DNA of 64,000 nt, from contig NC_009411.2 in the NCBI RefSeq assembly GCF_000002875.2, positions 806,001 through 870,000 of the forward strand, given 5' to 3'. Below are positions 48,547 through 58,487 of this stretch, piece after piece (positions within the stretch are counted from its first letter, which is position 1; each line of letters begins with the position of its first letter). Made by a program: the position numbers and the translations under genes. The DNA is from Leishmania infantum JPCM5. Its lineage: Eukaryota; Euglenozoa; Kinetoplastea; Trypanosomatida; Trypanosomatidae. The notes below the pieces were generated by a model, which saw only the letters and a list, made by a program, of their open reading frames with translations, ran no database searches and was not told the origin of the DNA.

Positions 48547-49438
48547 GACGGAGGGTGGGGGAATCCTCGCCACGTATCACTAACGCACAATAAGAAGAAT
48601 AAGAAAAGCAAGAATTCACTTTGGTGGGTGTGTGCGTATGCGTTTGCGTGTGAAGGTAATGGCGCGTGATGAGGGAGAGGCAAGACAACGAGCGGAGCGA
48701 GTGGAGTATGGTGATGGTTTGCTGTCACACGACACGGTGGATGGTAGGGGGATCCTGTTGATCAGCGATGCCAATGCTCGGCGGGATATGAATATCTGCC
48801 CTGAGATAGATGCGAGTAAAATAAAATATATAAGAAGATGCACAGCAGCTGCGTAGCGAGTGCAAGAGAGAGGGTGAAGATGAAGGTGACGGCCGAGGCG
48901 GGACTGGTGAAAGTGTGCTGGAGAAGCGCGATTCAAGATGGGTCAGGAACGGAAAATGTTGCCGAAAAGGGGGAAAGAGAGGAGGCCGTGAGGGAGAAGG
49001 TGAGATGGACACCATCACCGCTACTGGTCTAACTCGCTACCGAAAAGAGCGTCGCCATTCAATGAAGGATGGAGATGCTCTGTGCAGCTGGACACAGCAG
49101 CAGCAGCAGTTGAACAGCGTGCACGCACATACAGAGTGCGAGAGGAGCCATCCCATACGTCTCACGACGATCATGAGAAACCCTTTCCAAAGAGCGTGTC
49201 TTGATTCCTTTCCTGCCGAAGGGAGTGGGGAGAGTGAGACCGCCGACCAGCACGCACACCCACTCACATGCCACAACAACGGTATCTAGATCAGCAAGGG
49301 GTCTAAAGAATGAAAAGCGTGTGTTAAGAACAGAGAGATGCAGCACGTCGAGCCTTGCAGCTACCACACCCATAGGCCCATCCGATCACGCAGCGGCACA
49401 CACACCAATAGAGAGAGAAAGTCCCGCGATGAGGTCAC
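48547..49438 (-). other. Intergenic/UTR region
   Basis: This 890-bp gap has an AT-rich spot at 48820-48840, a CAG repeat (49097-49110) and no recognisable gene or repeat family. Confidence 0.55.
48580..48612 (-). promoter_or_regulatory. Candidate spliced-leader acceptor for UNC119
   Basis: The minus strand reads CTTGCTTTTCTTATTCTTCT then TATTGTGCGTTAG, with AG at 48581-48580, 34 nt before the ATG at 48546. Confidence 0.5.
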
Positions 49439-51127
49439 TTAGACCTCCGCTATAACCTCCTCCTCGTTTATTGCCGACACGCCGTCGGAAGCACCCGTGG
49501 GGAAGTACGGTGCGTCGTGTGGAGCGCTGTAGGCGTGATCACGAGCTCGACCGTGATGCATGGCAGGAGAATTCCTCGTGATCGCATCCGGCGCGTCGCT
49601 CATAGCAATAGGTGGCTCCTGCAAACCGTGCTCACGGTCAATCAGCGAGCAAGATGTTGTGGCGTTGTGTGTCATCACCTGCTGCAGCTTTTCCAGCCTT
49701 TGCCGCTCGCGCGCAAGCTGCCGCTCCACCTCGGCCACTGCTTGGTCATACCGGGCCGACTCGAGCGTCAGCTCGTGCTGCCGGTGCTGCAGTGCGGTGA
49801 GGCGCTTTTGCCGCTCGGTGCGGAAGCGGTACTCCTCCATCTGCCATATGTAGTTCTGCTCATCCAGGATAGTCTCCAGTTCATCCGCGCGGATGACAGC
49901 GCTGCGTGCGACCGGCGCAGACACATGTGGCGCTGATCCGTCATGCGGGCCAGGGGATACCGCCAGAGGGCGATACACCTGCTGTTGGTGCGGCGCGCGC
50001 TGCGATGGCGACGGATCGCAACTGGCTTGGTCACGGAAGACGGTGCGGCGGTCATCGTAGTGAGAGTAGTTGAGGCCAGCCGCGGGTTCTGCGTACGCTC
50101 CACAGTATTTCGCCGGCCCCGGTCGTGAAGTCAGTGACGGTGGCGCGTTCAGCGGAGACGGTGATGCGAGTGGGATGTGCGGCCGCTGCGGCATTAGAGG
50201 CGGTGGAGACGCTACTTCATAGGACCACTGCCGACGCAGATCAGACTGCGACGCCGACGGCCGAGCAAGAAGCCCCGTCGGTTGCGGCGACGACTGCGGA
50301 TACGCGTACGGCTGGGAGGCAGCTTTAACGTAGCCTTGCGCACGACGAGATGAGCGTTGCGCAGGAGTTTGGGGCCGCGGGCTTTCCACGTCGCCGCTAC
50401 CGCCGTTGGGCCAATTCCCAGACGGCAGGGACGATAACGTTGTGGCAGAGGTCCAAAGGGGCAGACTGCTGTCGTTCGGCGCAGGATGACGCTGCTGCCG
50501 TAGTGGTTCGGTGCGCTGCTTGCACGCGATGTCATCGCCTGTGGTAGTTTGTCCCCGGACTCCACTCGACGCGAATGACGATGCGTTAACGAGGCGGTCA
50601 GGCGACGGTGCTCGGCGAGTCGACGCTGAGGCGGTGGACGCCCTCGATGCAGGCGCGGAGCAGGCGCCACCCACTCTCCTCATGCCGCTGATGACCCCGG
50701 ATCCCGGCCTGCTCCGCCACGGCAATTTGGGCGAAAGCGTGCCGGCGTCGGTTGACGAAGGCGGTGAGGACGCACTTGCCATGGAGTCGCTTCCATCACA
50801 GCCTCCTAGCCCGTCGTCATCTTGCACATTCTCGGCTGTTTGCACGAGGTCGACAACATCCTCATCACGCAGCCCAACAGCAGCGCCCACGGCAGCTGGC
50901 AAAAACGTCTGCCCATGCACGAAGAGCTGCTGCTCCGTCGGTGGTATGTGACTGATGCGCGCCAGATGGTGGCGCAGCTGCTTGCCCGACAGTCGTTGCA
51001 AGTCGCCTTCAAAAACGAGATGGTACATGACACCAGCGGCAACGTTTCGCACGCGCAGGGTGGTGCGCGGACGTGCCGCGTGGCGAACTCGATTGGATGA
51101 TCGCTCAGGTGATCCGAAGTGCGCCAT
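49439..51127 (-). CDS. Protein with N-terminal ubiquitin-like domain and C-terminal coiled coil
   Basis: I do not recognise a named orthologue. In this 562-residue protein residues about 22-92 read like a ubiquitin-like fold: TLRVRNVAAGVMYHLVF, then LSGKQLRHHLARISHIPPTEQQLFVHG, then LRDEDVVDLVQ, matching the beta-beta-alpha-beta-beta spacing. Residues 100-400 are Ser/Pro/Ala-rich and probably unstructured. Residues about 419-486 are a strong coiled coil (EQNYIWQMEEYRFRTERQKR, continuing with heptads to LEKLQQVM). No hydrolase or ligase motif is visible and there is no C-terminal Gly-Gly on the Ubl, so it is not a conjugated modifier. The start is the ATG at 51127; the splice acceptor is ambiguous. 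Confidence 0.8.
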   Translation of the reverse strand: MAHFGSPERSSNRVRHAARPRTTLRVRNVAAGVMYHLVFEGDLQRLSGKQLRHHLARISHIPPTEQQLFVHGQTFLPAAVGAAVGLRDEDVVDLVQTAENVQDDDGLGGCDGSDSMASASSPPSSTDAGTLSPKLPWRSRPGSGVISGMRRVGGACSAPASRASTASASTRRAPSPDRLVNASSFASSGVRGQTTTGDDIACKQRTEPLRQQRHPAPNDSSLPLWTSATTLSSLPSGNWPNGGSGDVESPRPQTPAQRSSRRAQGYVKAASQPYAYPQSSPQPTGLLARPSASQSDLRRQWSYEVASPPPLMPQRPHIPLASPSPLNAPPSLTSRPGPAKYCGAYAEPAAGLNYSHYDDRRTVFRDQASCDPSPSQRAPHQQQVYRPLAVSPGPHDGSAPHVSAPVARSAVIRADELETILDEQNYIWQMEEYRFRTERQKRLTALQHRQHELTLESARYDQAVAEVERQLARERQRLEKLQQVMTHNATTSCSLIDREHGLQEPPIAMSDAPDAITRNSPAMHHGRARDHAYSAPHDAPYFPTGASDGVSAINEEEVIAEV

Positions 51128-54100
51128 TCCCTCAAAAGAAAGGGGCCGTGTCGCGCACTAAGATGCACTGGCACATAAGTCCTTCTCCCCCGCCCTATTT
51201 CCTTCCGCGGGGACGCGAAACAGCGAAAAACGCTGCCGATATGCAGAAACCACCCAATTCGGATAGCGAAAAGGTGGAAGAGGCGCGGCAAGATAGAACA
51301 GAGGTTAATGACTCTATGAAGCTTACGTGTGTGCGAGTGTGTGTGGGTGCTGCTCACCTACCACACTGCTCGATGTCGGTGGCACAGCGCGGTGATGTGG
51401 ATGACGGGCAAAGTGCGGGTGCGTGCGGGGCGTGAGAGACAACAGGAGAAAAGAGGGAGGAGGATGGGTTGGCGGAGAGAGGCGGCACACACACACAAGC
51501 ACACCTGCGCGCACACGTGAGCAGCAGCAACGGGCATGGTCAGTGCAGGCGTGCAATGAGCGATAGGAAGAAGAGCACAGGAAGGGGCACGCGCACACGA
51601 ACACGCGATGGCGCCGTAGCGTGCTCACCGCGGCTCAGTGGAGGGGCACAGACACACATGCATGTGCGGGCATCACCCATCACAGCGCCAGAGAGAGAGA
51701 GCTGCGCACATAGGCGTAGGGTGCATACACGCCCGTGTGCATAGGCTACAAGAGGATGCAACGAGCATGTCGTCTCTTGCCTGTTCCTGTGTGGTCATCT
51801 TCTTCGCATTCGGCTTCGTCGCTACAATCTCGAACCTCGAGGCTCGCTCTCACGCTCTTTTGTTGGTCCAATGTGTTTGTATGTGTACAGGTATGTAACC
51901 GCTGTTTACGAAGGCGGCAGGGGTGCGCCACGATACCTCCGCACAGCCTATTCATCAGCACCAACACATACACAGAGAGAGACACGCGGAGGCGGCTGCT
52001 GTCCGAGCCAGAGGGCAGGGGCACGCAGCGCGAAGAGGCGCTCTGCTTCCTTTAATGTTAAGATGCCGTCGCTCGTGTGGCGCGACAACACAAAGAAAGA
52101 AGAAAAGAAGGCACAGGCATAAAAGGGCAGGAAGAAGCCTTATGTGTACAACATGGCTTTATCAGCGGCAGCAGCAGCAGCCAATGGCTCAGAGACGAAG
52201 AGGGGACAACGGCGAGAGAGTGCGCCGGACACAGAGCCGAGTTGAGTGGTGCGTCGCTCGAAATTTGATGCGTGTGCGGGTCAAATGAAGGAGACGAAAA
52301 GGGAACGAGAAGAAAATGAAAACAGAAAAGCGAGGGTGGAGCCCAGGTGCAGAGCCAGCACGTACAGGCCGAAAAGACAGCCACAGATGAGGGAGGGGAA
52401 CATGCGTGTGAGAGAGAACGCGGGTTCGTCCCTCCCCCTCCCCCGCCATCCTCCACGCACGCCACCCGGGAGGATGAAATCTCTGGAGAAAAGAGAGCTG
52501 AGGAACAAAAAGAGATGGCAGAATGAAACTTAGTGAAAGGAACGAATATACTTGCTGCACCGCGTGCACGGCATCGCCAGCGCCGTCAGCGTCCGCAGCA
52601 CTAGTAGCCCCCCCCCGCACGGCAAAAGCAAGAAAGCCAAAGAGCACGGAAGATAAGCGTTACCTACTCCACTTGCCATGAGCCACGAGAGCATGCGCAT
52701 CGTTGTCCGTGCACCATTGTGTGGGGAAGAACGGGAGCGGATGTGTTTGCCGCTGGAGTGTCGAGCAGCACGCGCACTGGTATAATGTGGGTTTGACGGC
52801 GTCTCTGTGTGTGTGTGTGTGTGCGTATGCAGTCTCCAGGGGAGAGGGGAGGGCACCCTGTGCCGACCTCCCCATCCTATCACGTGCTCCCCCCCCCTTA
52901 CTCTGCCTGCCCTCCCACTTCCCACGCTACACGAAAGCAGCACTCCTTCCGCAAGTGTGCAAGGGGAGCCGTACGCATGATCGGAGGCCTTATGCAAGCA
53001 TAAAGAAAGGCGAAGCAGAGCCACACAGAGCTCACGACTACTCCTTCTCCTTCTTCGCCTCGAAGCTGTGCGGTGGTGTGCCGGCAGTTCGTCATCCTCT
53101 TGGCTTCACAGGGGTAGCGCCTCTCGCCTTCTTACTCTTGTTTAACGCACGATTGGCTATCTACCTGTAGAGAAAAACGCACGCACAGATACACGCATAC
53201 TTACATGCATGCAATGCATGTCTTGGGCTTTCCTCCTATGCAAACAGCCTCCGCTGACTGCAGAAACAAACACACGTGCACGTATGCCGTCATGCAGCCA
53301 TCTGCGCGCGCTGTCTCTCCCTCTATCTCTGGCTTCCCGAGCTATTTCACTCCCCCCCGCCAAGGCGCCTCTGGAGCCGCAACCCTCCGTTGACGGCGCG
53401 TCTGTCCGCCCTGCCTGGATGGCATCCCTCCCTCGCATTCCTTCACATCGGCATTTTCAAAGGGGAGAAAAATAGCAAGCGAAAAGTGCGCCGTGCTGCG
53501 CCGAACGTCAAACATGCTGGTAAGCGGTTGTGCAGCAACGTTGAAGTCGTCAACAACGGGCGCAGCCACCACCACCCCCTCCCCGACTGTCCGCCCGCTG
53601 GTGCACATGAGTGTGCATTCGTGTGAGTGTGTGCGCCTGTCTGGCCTCGCGACTGCAACGGTTAGCAATGGCTCAAGGCCCCCACGCCCACTGCGCGCAT
53701 GGGCATCTCAAAGGACGTGGTGTTGGGGGGTCGCTGTTCTCCCCCATCCCCGTTCGCTGTTGCCCTGCAGATGCCATTTGCATCTGACGCAATACAGCGC
53801 ATACAGCGAGAGAGGGACGGAGGAGAAGCAGCCACGTCCTGGAGCTCGCGCGCACGACAGCACGTGCACGCGAACGTACGCAGCCGCACACACTCGCTCA
53901 GACACACAAACAACATCGGCAGAGAGCTCGAGAGAGATACACGCGGAGGTGCACACGGAGAACAAGGGGGTGGGGGACAACGCGAAAGCAACAGCGAGAG
54001 GGACAGAGAAGGGCCAACACCAACGGTGGAAGAGACAGAAGGGTGGGGCTACGCAGGAGACAGAGTGTGCGTGAGAGAGAGAGATGGGCGGCCATAACGA

Positions 54101-54480
54101 CGATGGACATTATTTGCCTCAAAACAAAAAGAAGAAACAGAAGGGTGAAAAGACACGCACGCACGCGCAGACGCAAGAAGAGGAAGGCGGGGCTTCTGGA
54201 GCAGCAGGCGCCTTCAAAGAGAACCGCAAAACGCAAACACGCCCGTCCCCCTCCCCCAACCAGACGAGCGTAAAAGGAGGGCACGCAGAGAGCAGCCGCA
54301 GCCGCAGCGTGCAACAACACAGCTTTCCAGCGACAACCGCAAATGAAAGGCACAGCCAAAAAGCCCACAAAGAAAAGAGTCGGTGCTACTACGACTCTGG
54401 CGGTCGCCCCTAATCTGCGGAAAAGGAGCAGCACCACCAGCACACACATGGACACGCGAGAGCGCTGCCCTCAGCAGCTC
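51128..54480 (-). other. 3.35-kb gene-free region
   Basis: This long gap between the D-LDH-like gene and the Ubl/coiled-coil gene contains CA/GT runs (51488-51500, 52805-52822), GA-rich blocks (51440-51480, 54070-54090) and C-rich runs (52605-52615, 52890-52897). The longest frames have no coding character. I see no SIDER-like copy. Most of it is presumably the 3' UTR of the D-LDH-like transcript. Confidence 0.55.
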
Positions 54481-55962
54481 TTACAGGTGTGCCGTCGGGT
54501 ACAGACGCTGCTGGAACGGGTAGAATGCACCGGGGTTCATCAGATTGTCCCTGTCCAATGCAACCTTGATCGCCTCCTGTACATCGATGTGCGACTGGCC
54601 GTGCTCGCCTGTGACGAGGTGCACCTTGCCCACACCGATGCCGTGCTCACCAGAAGTTGTGCCGCCGAGCTCGATGGCCCGCTTGATCATTTTTGTCTCC
54701 AACACCCGCAGCTCCGCTATCTCCTGCTTGTTAGAGAAGGGGATGACCAAGTGGAAGTTGCCGTCGCTGATGTGTGCGCAGATTAAGCACTTCTTGTTCG
54801 CCTTCGCAAACTCAGCCTCTGTGTACTCGATTATCTCCGTCAGCTTCGAAATCGGTACGCATACATCCGTTCCAAACACTTTCTCCGCCTTGCCGCGGCT
54901 GTGCATGGCAGAGAAATGGCACGTGCGGCGCGCGGTCCACACGTCGTCCATCTCCTTACCAGACCGCAAGTAGTGCATCACCTTTGCCTTTCCCACCTCC
55001 TTGAATATCTTCTCCACGTACTGGTAGTCGCGCTTGATGTCACTCATCCCTTGGTCATTGCCGGTGAACTCCAGCAGCACAATCGCCATCTCGGGCAGCG
55101 CCGTCTTGCAGTAGCTGTTCGTCGCCTCAACGATCCCTTTGTTCATCAGTTCGCACCGCAGCAGCGTCTGCGGCACACCGCGCTGCCGCAGCGCGACGAC
55201 GGAGCGCACAGCATCGCCTGTAGACTCGAAGGCGGCGTAGCCGCCAGCGGAGTACTTCGTCGCGGGGAACAGCCGGAAGCAAACCTCGCACACGATCCCA
55301 AGCGTGCCCTCACTGCCGATGTACAGCTGCGTCAGCTCCAGCCCAGAGGACGACTTCCGCACAGCCTGCCGCGTCTGCACAACGTCGCCGCGCGGCGTCA
55401 CAACGCGTAGCGCGATCACGTTCTCGCGCGTCGTCCCGTAGCGCAGCGTTGACATCCCGCTCCCGGACGTCGACACCATCCCGCCAACGGACGGGTCCGA
55501 CGCGGGGTCAGGCCCGAACAGGAAGCCCCTCTCGCTCGCTGCGCGGTTCAGTGCCAGCTTCCTCACGCCAGCGCCAACCCATACACACGCGTTGTCGATG
55601 TCGAAGTTCATGCTGGTGAGTCCCACCGTGTCAATGACGACGCCGCCAGCGTAAGGGATGACGCCACCCTCCACACCAGTGCCAGCGCCGCGGGGCGTCA
55701 TGGGCACCTTGTGCGCCGCGCACACTTTCACCACTGCCACCACCTCCTCCACAGAGCTCGGGATTACCGCAGCGGCAGGAAGCACATGCATGTGGTGCGA
55801 CTCATCCTTGCTGTACAAATCAAGCATCTTCTCGCTCACCACCAGTTGCTTTTCAGGGTTCTTCAGCACCTTGCGAAGCTCCGCGATGCACGTCGCATAC
55901 TTCGCCTGCCGCTCCTCGAAGGTGCCCACATTGTACTCCGCCTGTTTCAGTGGGTACGTCAT
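54481..55962 (-). CDS. D-lactate dehydrogenase-like FAD-linked oxidoreductase
   Basis: The protein belongs to the FAD-binding PCMH/GlcD family, which oxidises D-2-hydroxy acids such as D-lactate. The 493 residues are about full family length. The FAD domain shows PRGAGTGVEGG (near 92-102), GPDPASDPSVGGMVSTSGSG and GSEGTLGI; the C-terminal domain shows HISDGNFH at 397-404 and SGEHGIGVGK. In most relatives the first of these is H-x-GDGN; here Gly is Ser399. The protein ends in PTAHL: the last three residues, AHL, fit the relaxed glycosomal PTS1 pattern (small, basic, hydrophobic). There is no clear mitochondrial presequence. It could act on lactate from methylglyoxal detoxification, as an inference. 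The start is the ATG at 55962; unusually, no AG lies between the nearest pyrimidine tract and the ATG. Confidence 0.92.
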   Translation of the reverse strand: MTYPLKQAEYNVGTFEERQAKYATCIAELRKVLKNPEKQLVVSEKMLDLYSKDESHHMHVLPAAAVIPSSVEEVVAVVKVCAAHKVPMTPRGAGTGVEGGVIPYAGGVVIDTVGLTSMNFDIDNACVWVGAGVRKLALNRAASERGFLFGPDPASDPSVGGMVSTSGSGMSTLRYGTTRENVIALRVVTPRGDVVQTRQAVRKSSSGLELTQLYIGSEGTLGIVCEVCFRLFPATKYSAGGYAAFESTGDAVRSVVALRQRGVPQTLLRCELMNKGIVEATNSYCKTALPEMAIVLLEFTGNDQGMSDIKRDYQYVEKIFKEVGKAKVMHYLRSGKEMDDVWTARRTCHFSAMHSRGKAEKVFGTDVCVPISKLTEIIEYTEAEFAKANKKCLICAHISDGNFHLVIPFSNKQEIAELRVLETKMIKRAIELGGTTSGEHGIGVGKVHLVTGEHGQSHIDVQEAIKVALDRDNLMNPGAFYPFQQRLYPTAHL

Positions 55963-56280
55963 GGTGATGCACCGCAGGTGGATAGGAAGGGGAGAGAAAT
56001 GAGGGGATCAACGGCTCTGTACGACGAGCTGCCAGTGCGCGCAGCCACGGCGTCTTTCAGCGAAATATATCAAGCGATAAACTGCGAAAGAACTGTTACG
56101 AGCTCGAGAAATATCATGCGTGCAACAGCAGCGTGTGGGGAGGGCGCTCTCCTCTATGAAAACAGGAAGTGGGGTTGGCGCGTGTGATTGGTGTGTATGC
56201 ATGAGCAGCTGACGCCCATGCGGTGCCATAGAGGGGAAAGCGGAAGTGCAGAAAAGGCGATAGCAGTAGTTTTGTCAGCC

Positions 56281-56710
56281 TGCTTCAGCGCGGCCTCCGC
56301 CTCAACGTCGGCACGCCACCCGCGCCCCGCAGGCCGCCACCGGGTGCACCCCCTCGGGGTCGCATAAAGGCTCCCCGCCAGCAGGCAGCGAGCACCGGGT
56401 GGCGTGCGCGCGAGTCGCGCTGACGCTCGGCCCATCGCGCGGACGGCACAAGCGCCTTCACAGTCGCCGGCCGCTCCAGCAACACGCCGTCCAGGGCCTG
56501 ACTGCGGACAGGAGTCGCGCTGGCCTCCCCTGTGGGGTAGGCACCTGACCCTGTCACCACCGGAAGCGGCTCGGCACTGGCAGGGGTAGGGGTGGGGGGC
56601 TGCCTGACTTTCGCCACAGAGTGGGGGAGGGGGAGGTACGGGACCGTGAGACGCCACGCACGGAGGTGTCTGGCATCACCAGGGACGCTATCCAGGATTA
56701 CGAAGAAAAC
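56281..56710 (-). repeat. SIDER2-like retroposon, copy 1 (internally deleted)
   Basis: SIDERs are short, extinct retroposons in Leishmania 3' UTRs; SIDER2 elements have been linked to mRNA destabilisation. Positions 56288-56710 match 57553-57975 base for base except for about five substitutions. It lacks the 57410-57556 part of copy 2, and the junction is at a shared GCGCGGCC word, suggesting a microhomology deletion. The copy is flanked by imperfect direct repeats, GAAAAGGCGAT-GC-GTAGT, at 56251-56273 and 56718-56740 (20 of 23 matches), which look like a target-site duplication. Confidence 0.75.
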
Positions 56711-57401
56711 AAAAAATGAAAAGGCGATGGCTGTAGTCTTCCACTCGCCCGGCCGCCAACGCAGCTCTCACCCACCCACGCAGCGCACTCAGCAAGCGCC
56801 GTGTAGCCATGCCCACTCGCACCAGTTGCGGGCTCCCGCATGAGCCCTCTGCAGAAGACGGCAAGGATAACAGGATGAGGAGGGCGCACAGAGCTCGGCA
56901 AGGAGAGCGACGGACAAAGAGGCGCACACAAAACGCGACACCCCCACAACAGCAAGCGGAAAGGAAGATGCACGCACGAGGGAGGGAGGGGGGATCAACA
57001 GAGGGGGAGGTCGGCGGCAGCGGCAGAGACAGGGGAGAGACAAATGTATGTATGCATAGCAGCATGCGAAGGATGCACAAACAATTCAAGCAAACGACGG
57101 AGAGTAGGTAGGCGGCGAGCGAGGCGTGGGGGGCGCCGGCAGCTGACCTCATGAGCGGGGGTGGGGAGGAGCGGAAAGAAATGCGGACAAAACAGAGGCA
57201 AAGAGAGGTGCGACGGGAGAACAAGAGATGGGGGGAGCAAGCCATGAGGGTCACGGTCATACACAGGCACACAGATATCCGCGTGTGCACAGAAAGGGGG
57301 AGGACATATTAGCCGCACCGACATGCAAGTAAACAGGAAGACAGGCAACGCAACAAGAGCAGGAAAACAAAAACGCTTCGATGTGAGCACCGCATTCGCT
57401 T

Positions 57402-57975
57402 CTCAGCGCGGCCATTTGCCGCCATGGAGCATGAGCCCAGCCACCCCCACCACCACTCTGGCCCCCGGCCCGGCCGCACAGGACCGTCATCGCGCGGCGC
57501 GAAGCAGCGGGACACACACGCCTCCCAGCAATGCGCCGCCACAGTCGCCGGGGCGCGGCCTCCGCCTCAACGTCGGCACACCACCCGCGCCCCGCCCGCC
57601 GCCACCGGGTGCACCCCCTCGGGGTCGCATAAAGGCTCCCCGCCAGCAGGCAGCGAGCACCGGGTGGCGTGCGCGCGAGTCGCGCTGACGCTCGGCCCAT
57701 CGCGCGGACGGCACAAGCGCCTTCACAGTCGCCGGCCGCTCCAGCAACACGCCGTCCAGGGCCTGACTGCGGACAGGAGTCGCGCTGGCCTCCCCTGTGG
57801 GGTAGGCACCTGACCCTGTCACCACCGGAAGCGGCTCGGCACTGGCAGGGGTAGGGGTGGGGGGCTGCCTGACTTTCGCCACAGAGTGGGGGAGGGGGAG
57901 GTACGGGACCGTGAGACGCCACGCACGGAGGTGTCTGGCATCACCAGGGACGCTAGTCAGGATTACGAAGAAAAC
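57402..57975 (-). repeat. SIDER2-like retroposon, copy 2 (most complete)
   Basis: At 574 bp this is the longest of three related copies and close to the usual SIDER2 length (about 550 bp). In minus orientation it starts near 57975 with a CCCTGGTGATGCCAGACACC word and ends near 57402. It shares its core with copy 1 and its last 430 bp with copy 3. The family name is my recognition of the sequence, not a search result. Confidence 0.75.
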
Positions 57976-58487
57976 AGAGACCAAAGGAAGGAAGAAAAAT
58001 GCTACGAGAACAAGAAGTGTGTGGCGCGTGGCGCTTCTCCTTCCCTTCACGTGAGTGCTTGCGTGGGATGGGATCGGATCTGGGGGAGGCATGGGGTTCA
58101 TGGGCGATGGCCCACGCCAAAAAAAAAGAAAAAAAACAAAAAAAAAACAGCAGGAGAGAGACATAGAGACACGGATGGCGTCGTACGGTGAGACGCGCAC
58201 GCACACCCAGGGTTTCGAAAAAGAAAACATGGATGGGCACCGAGAACCCGCGCCCATCTCTACCCTCCGAAAAGAGGGTGCAACATATACGTGCCTCTCC
58301 CACTGCCGTACGCGAGTGTGCGTGTGTGGCGGAGTACGTGCCGCCAAAGTTATCGCGCGTCTGCGCTGCCTGCCCGTCGTCTTCCGCGCAGTCGCTGCGC
58401 TACTCACCGAGCCTTCGTGTCCCGAAAAGCGCCGCCACACCCGCCTGGGCGTCCTCGGAGCGAGCGACCAAGAGCATCGTCCCCGCT

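Larger units (their letters stand above)
55963..58487 (-). other. 2.5-kb region with two SIDER2-like copies, presumed BCAT 3' UTR
   Basis: Apart from the repeat copies at 56281-56710 and 57402-57975, the region has GA-rich DNA (56880-57230) and A-rich runs (58118-58150). No protein gene is seen. Confidence 0.6.

Noticed and set aside
52530..53024. 164-codon minus-strand frame with hydrophobic C-terminus
   Set aside because: Most of it translates CA and GA repeats. Only the last 56 codons look unusual, and nothing shows they are expressed.
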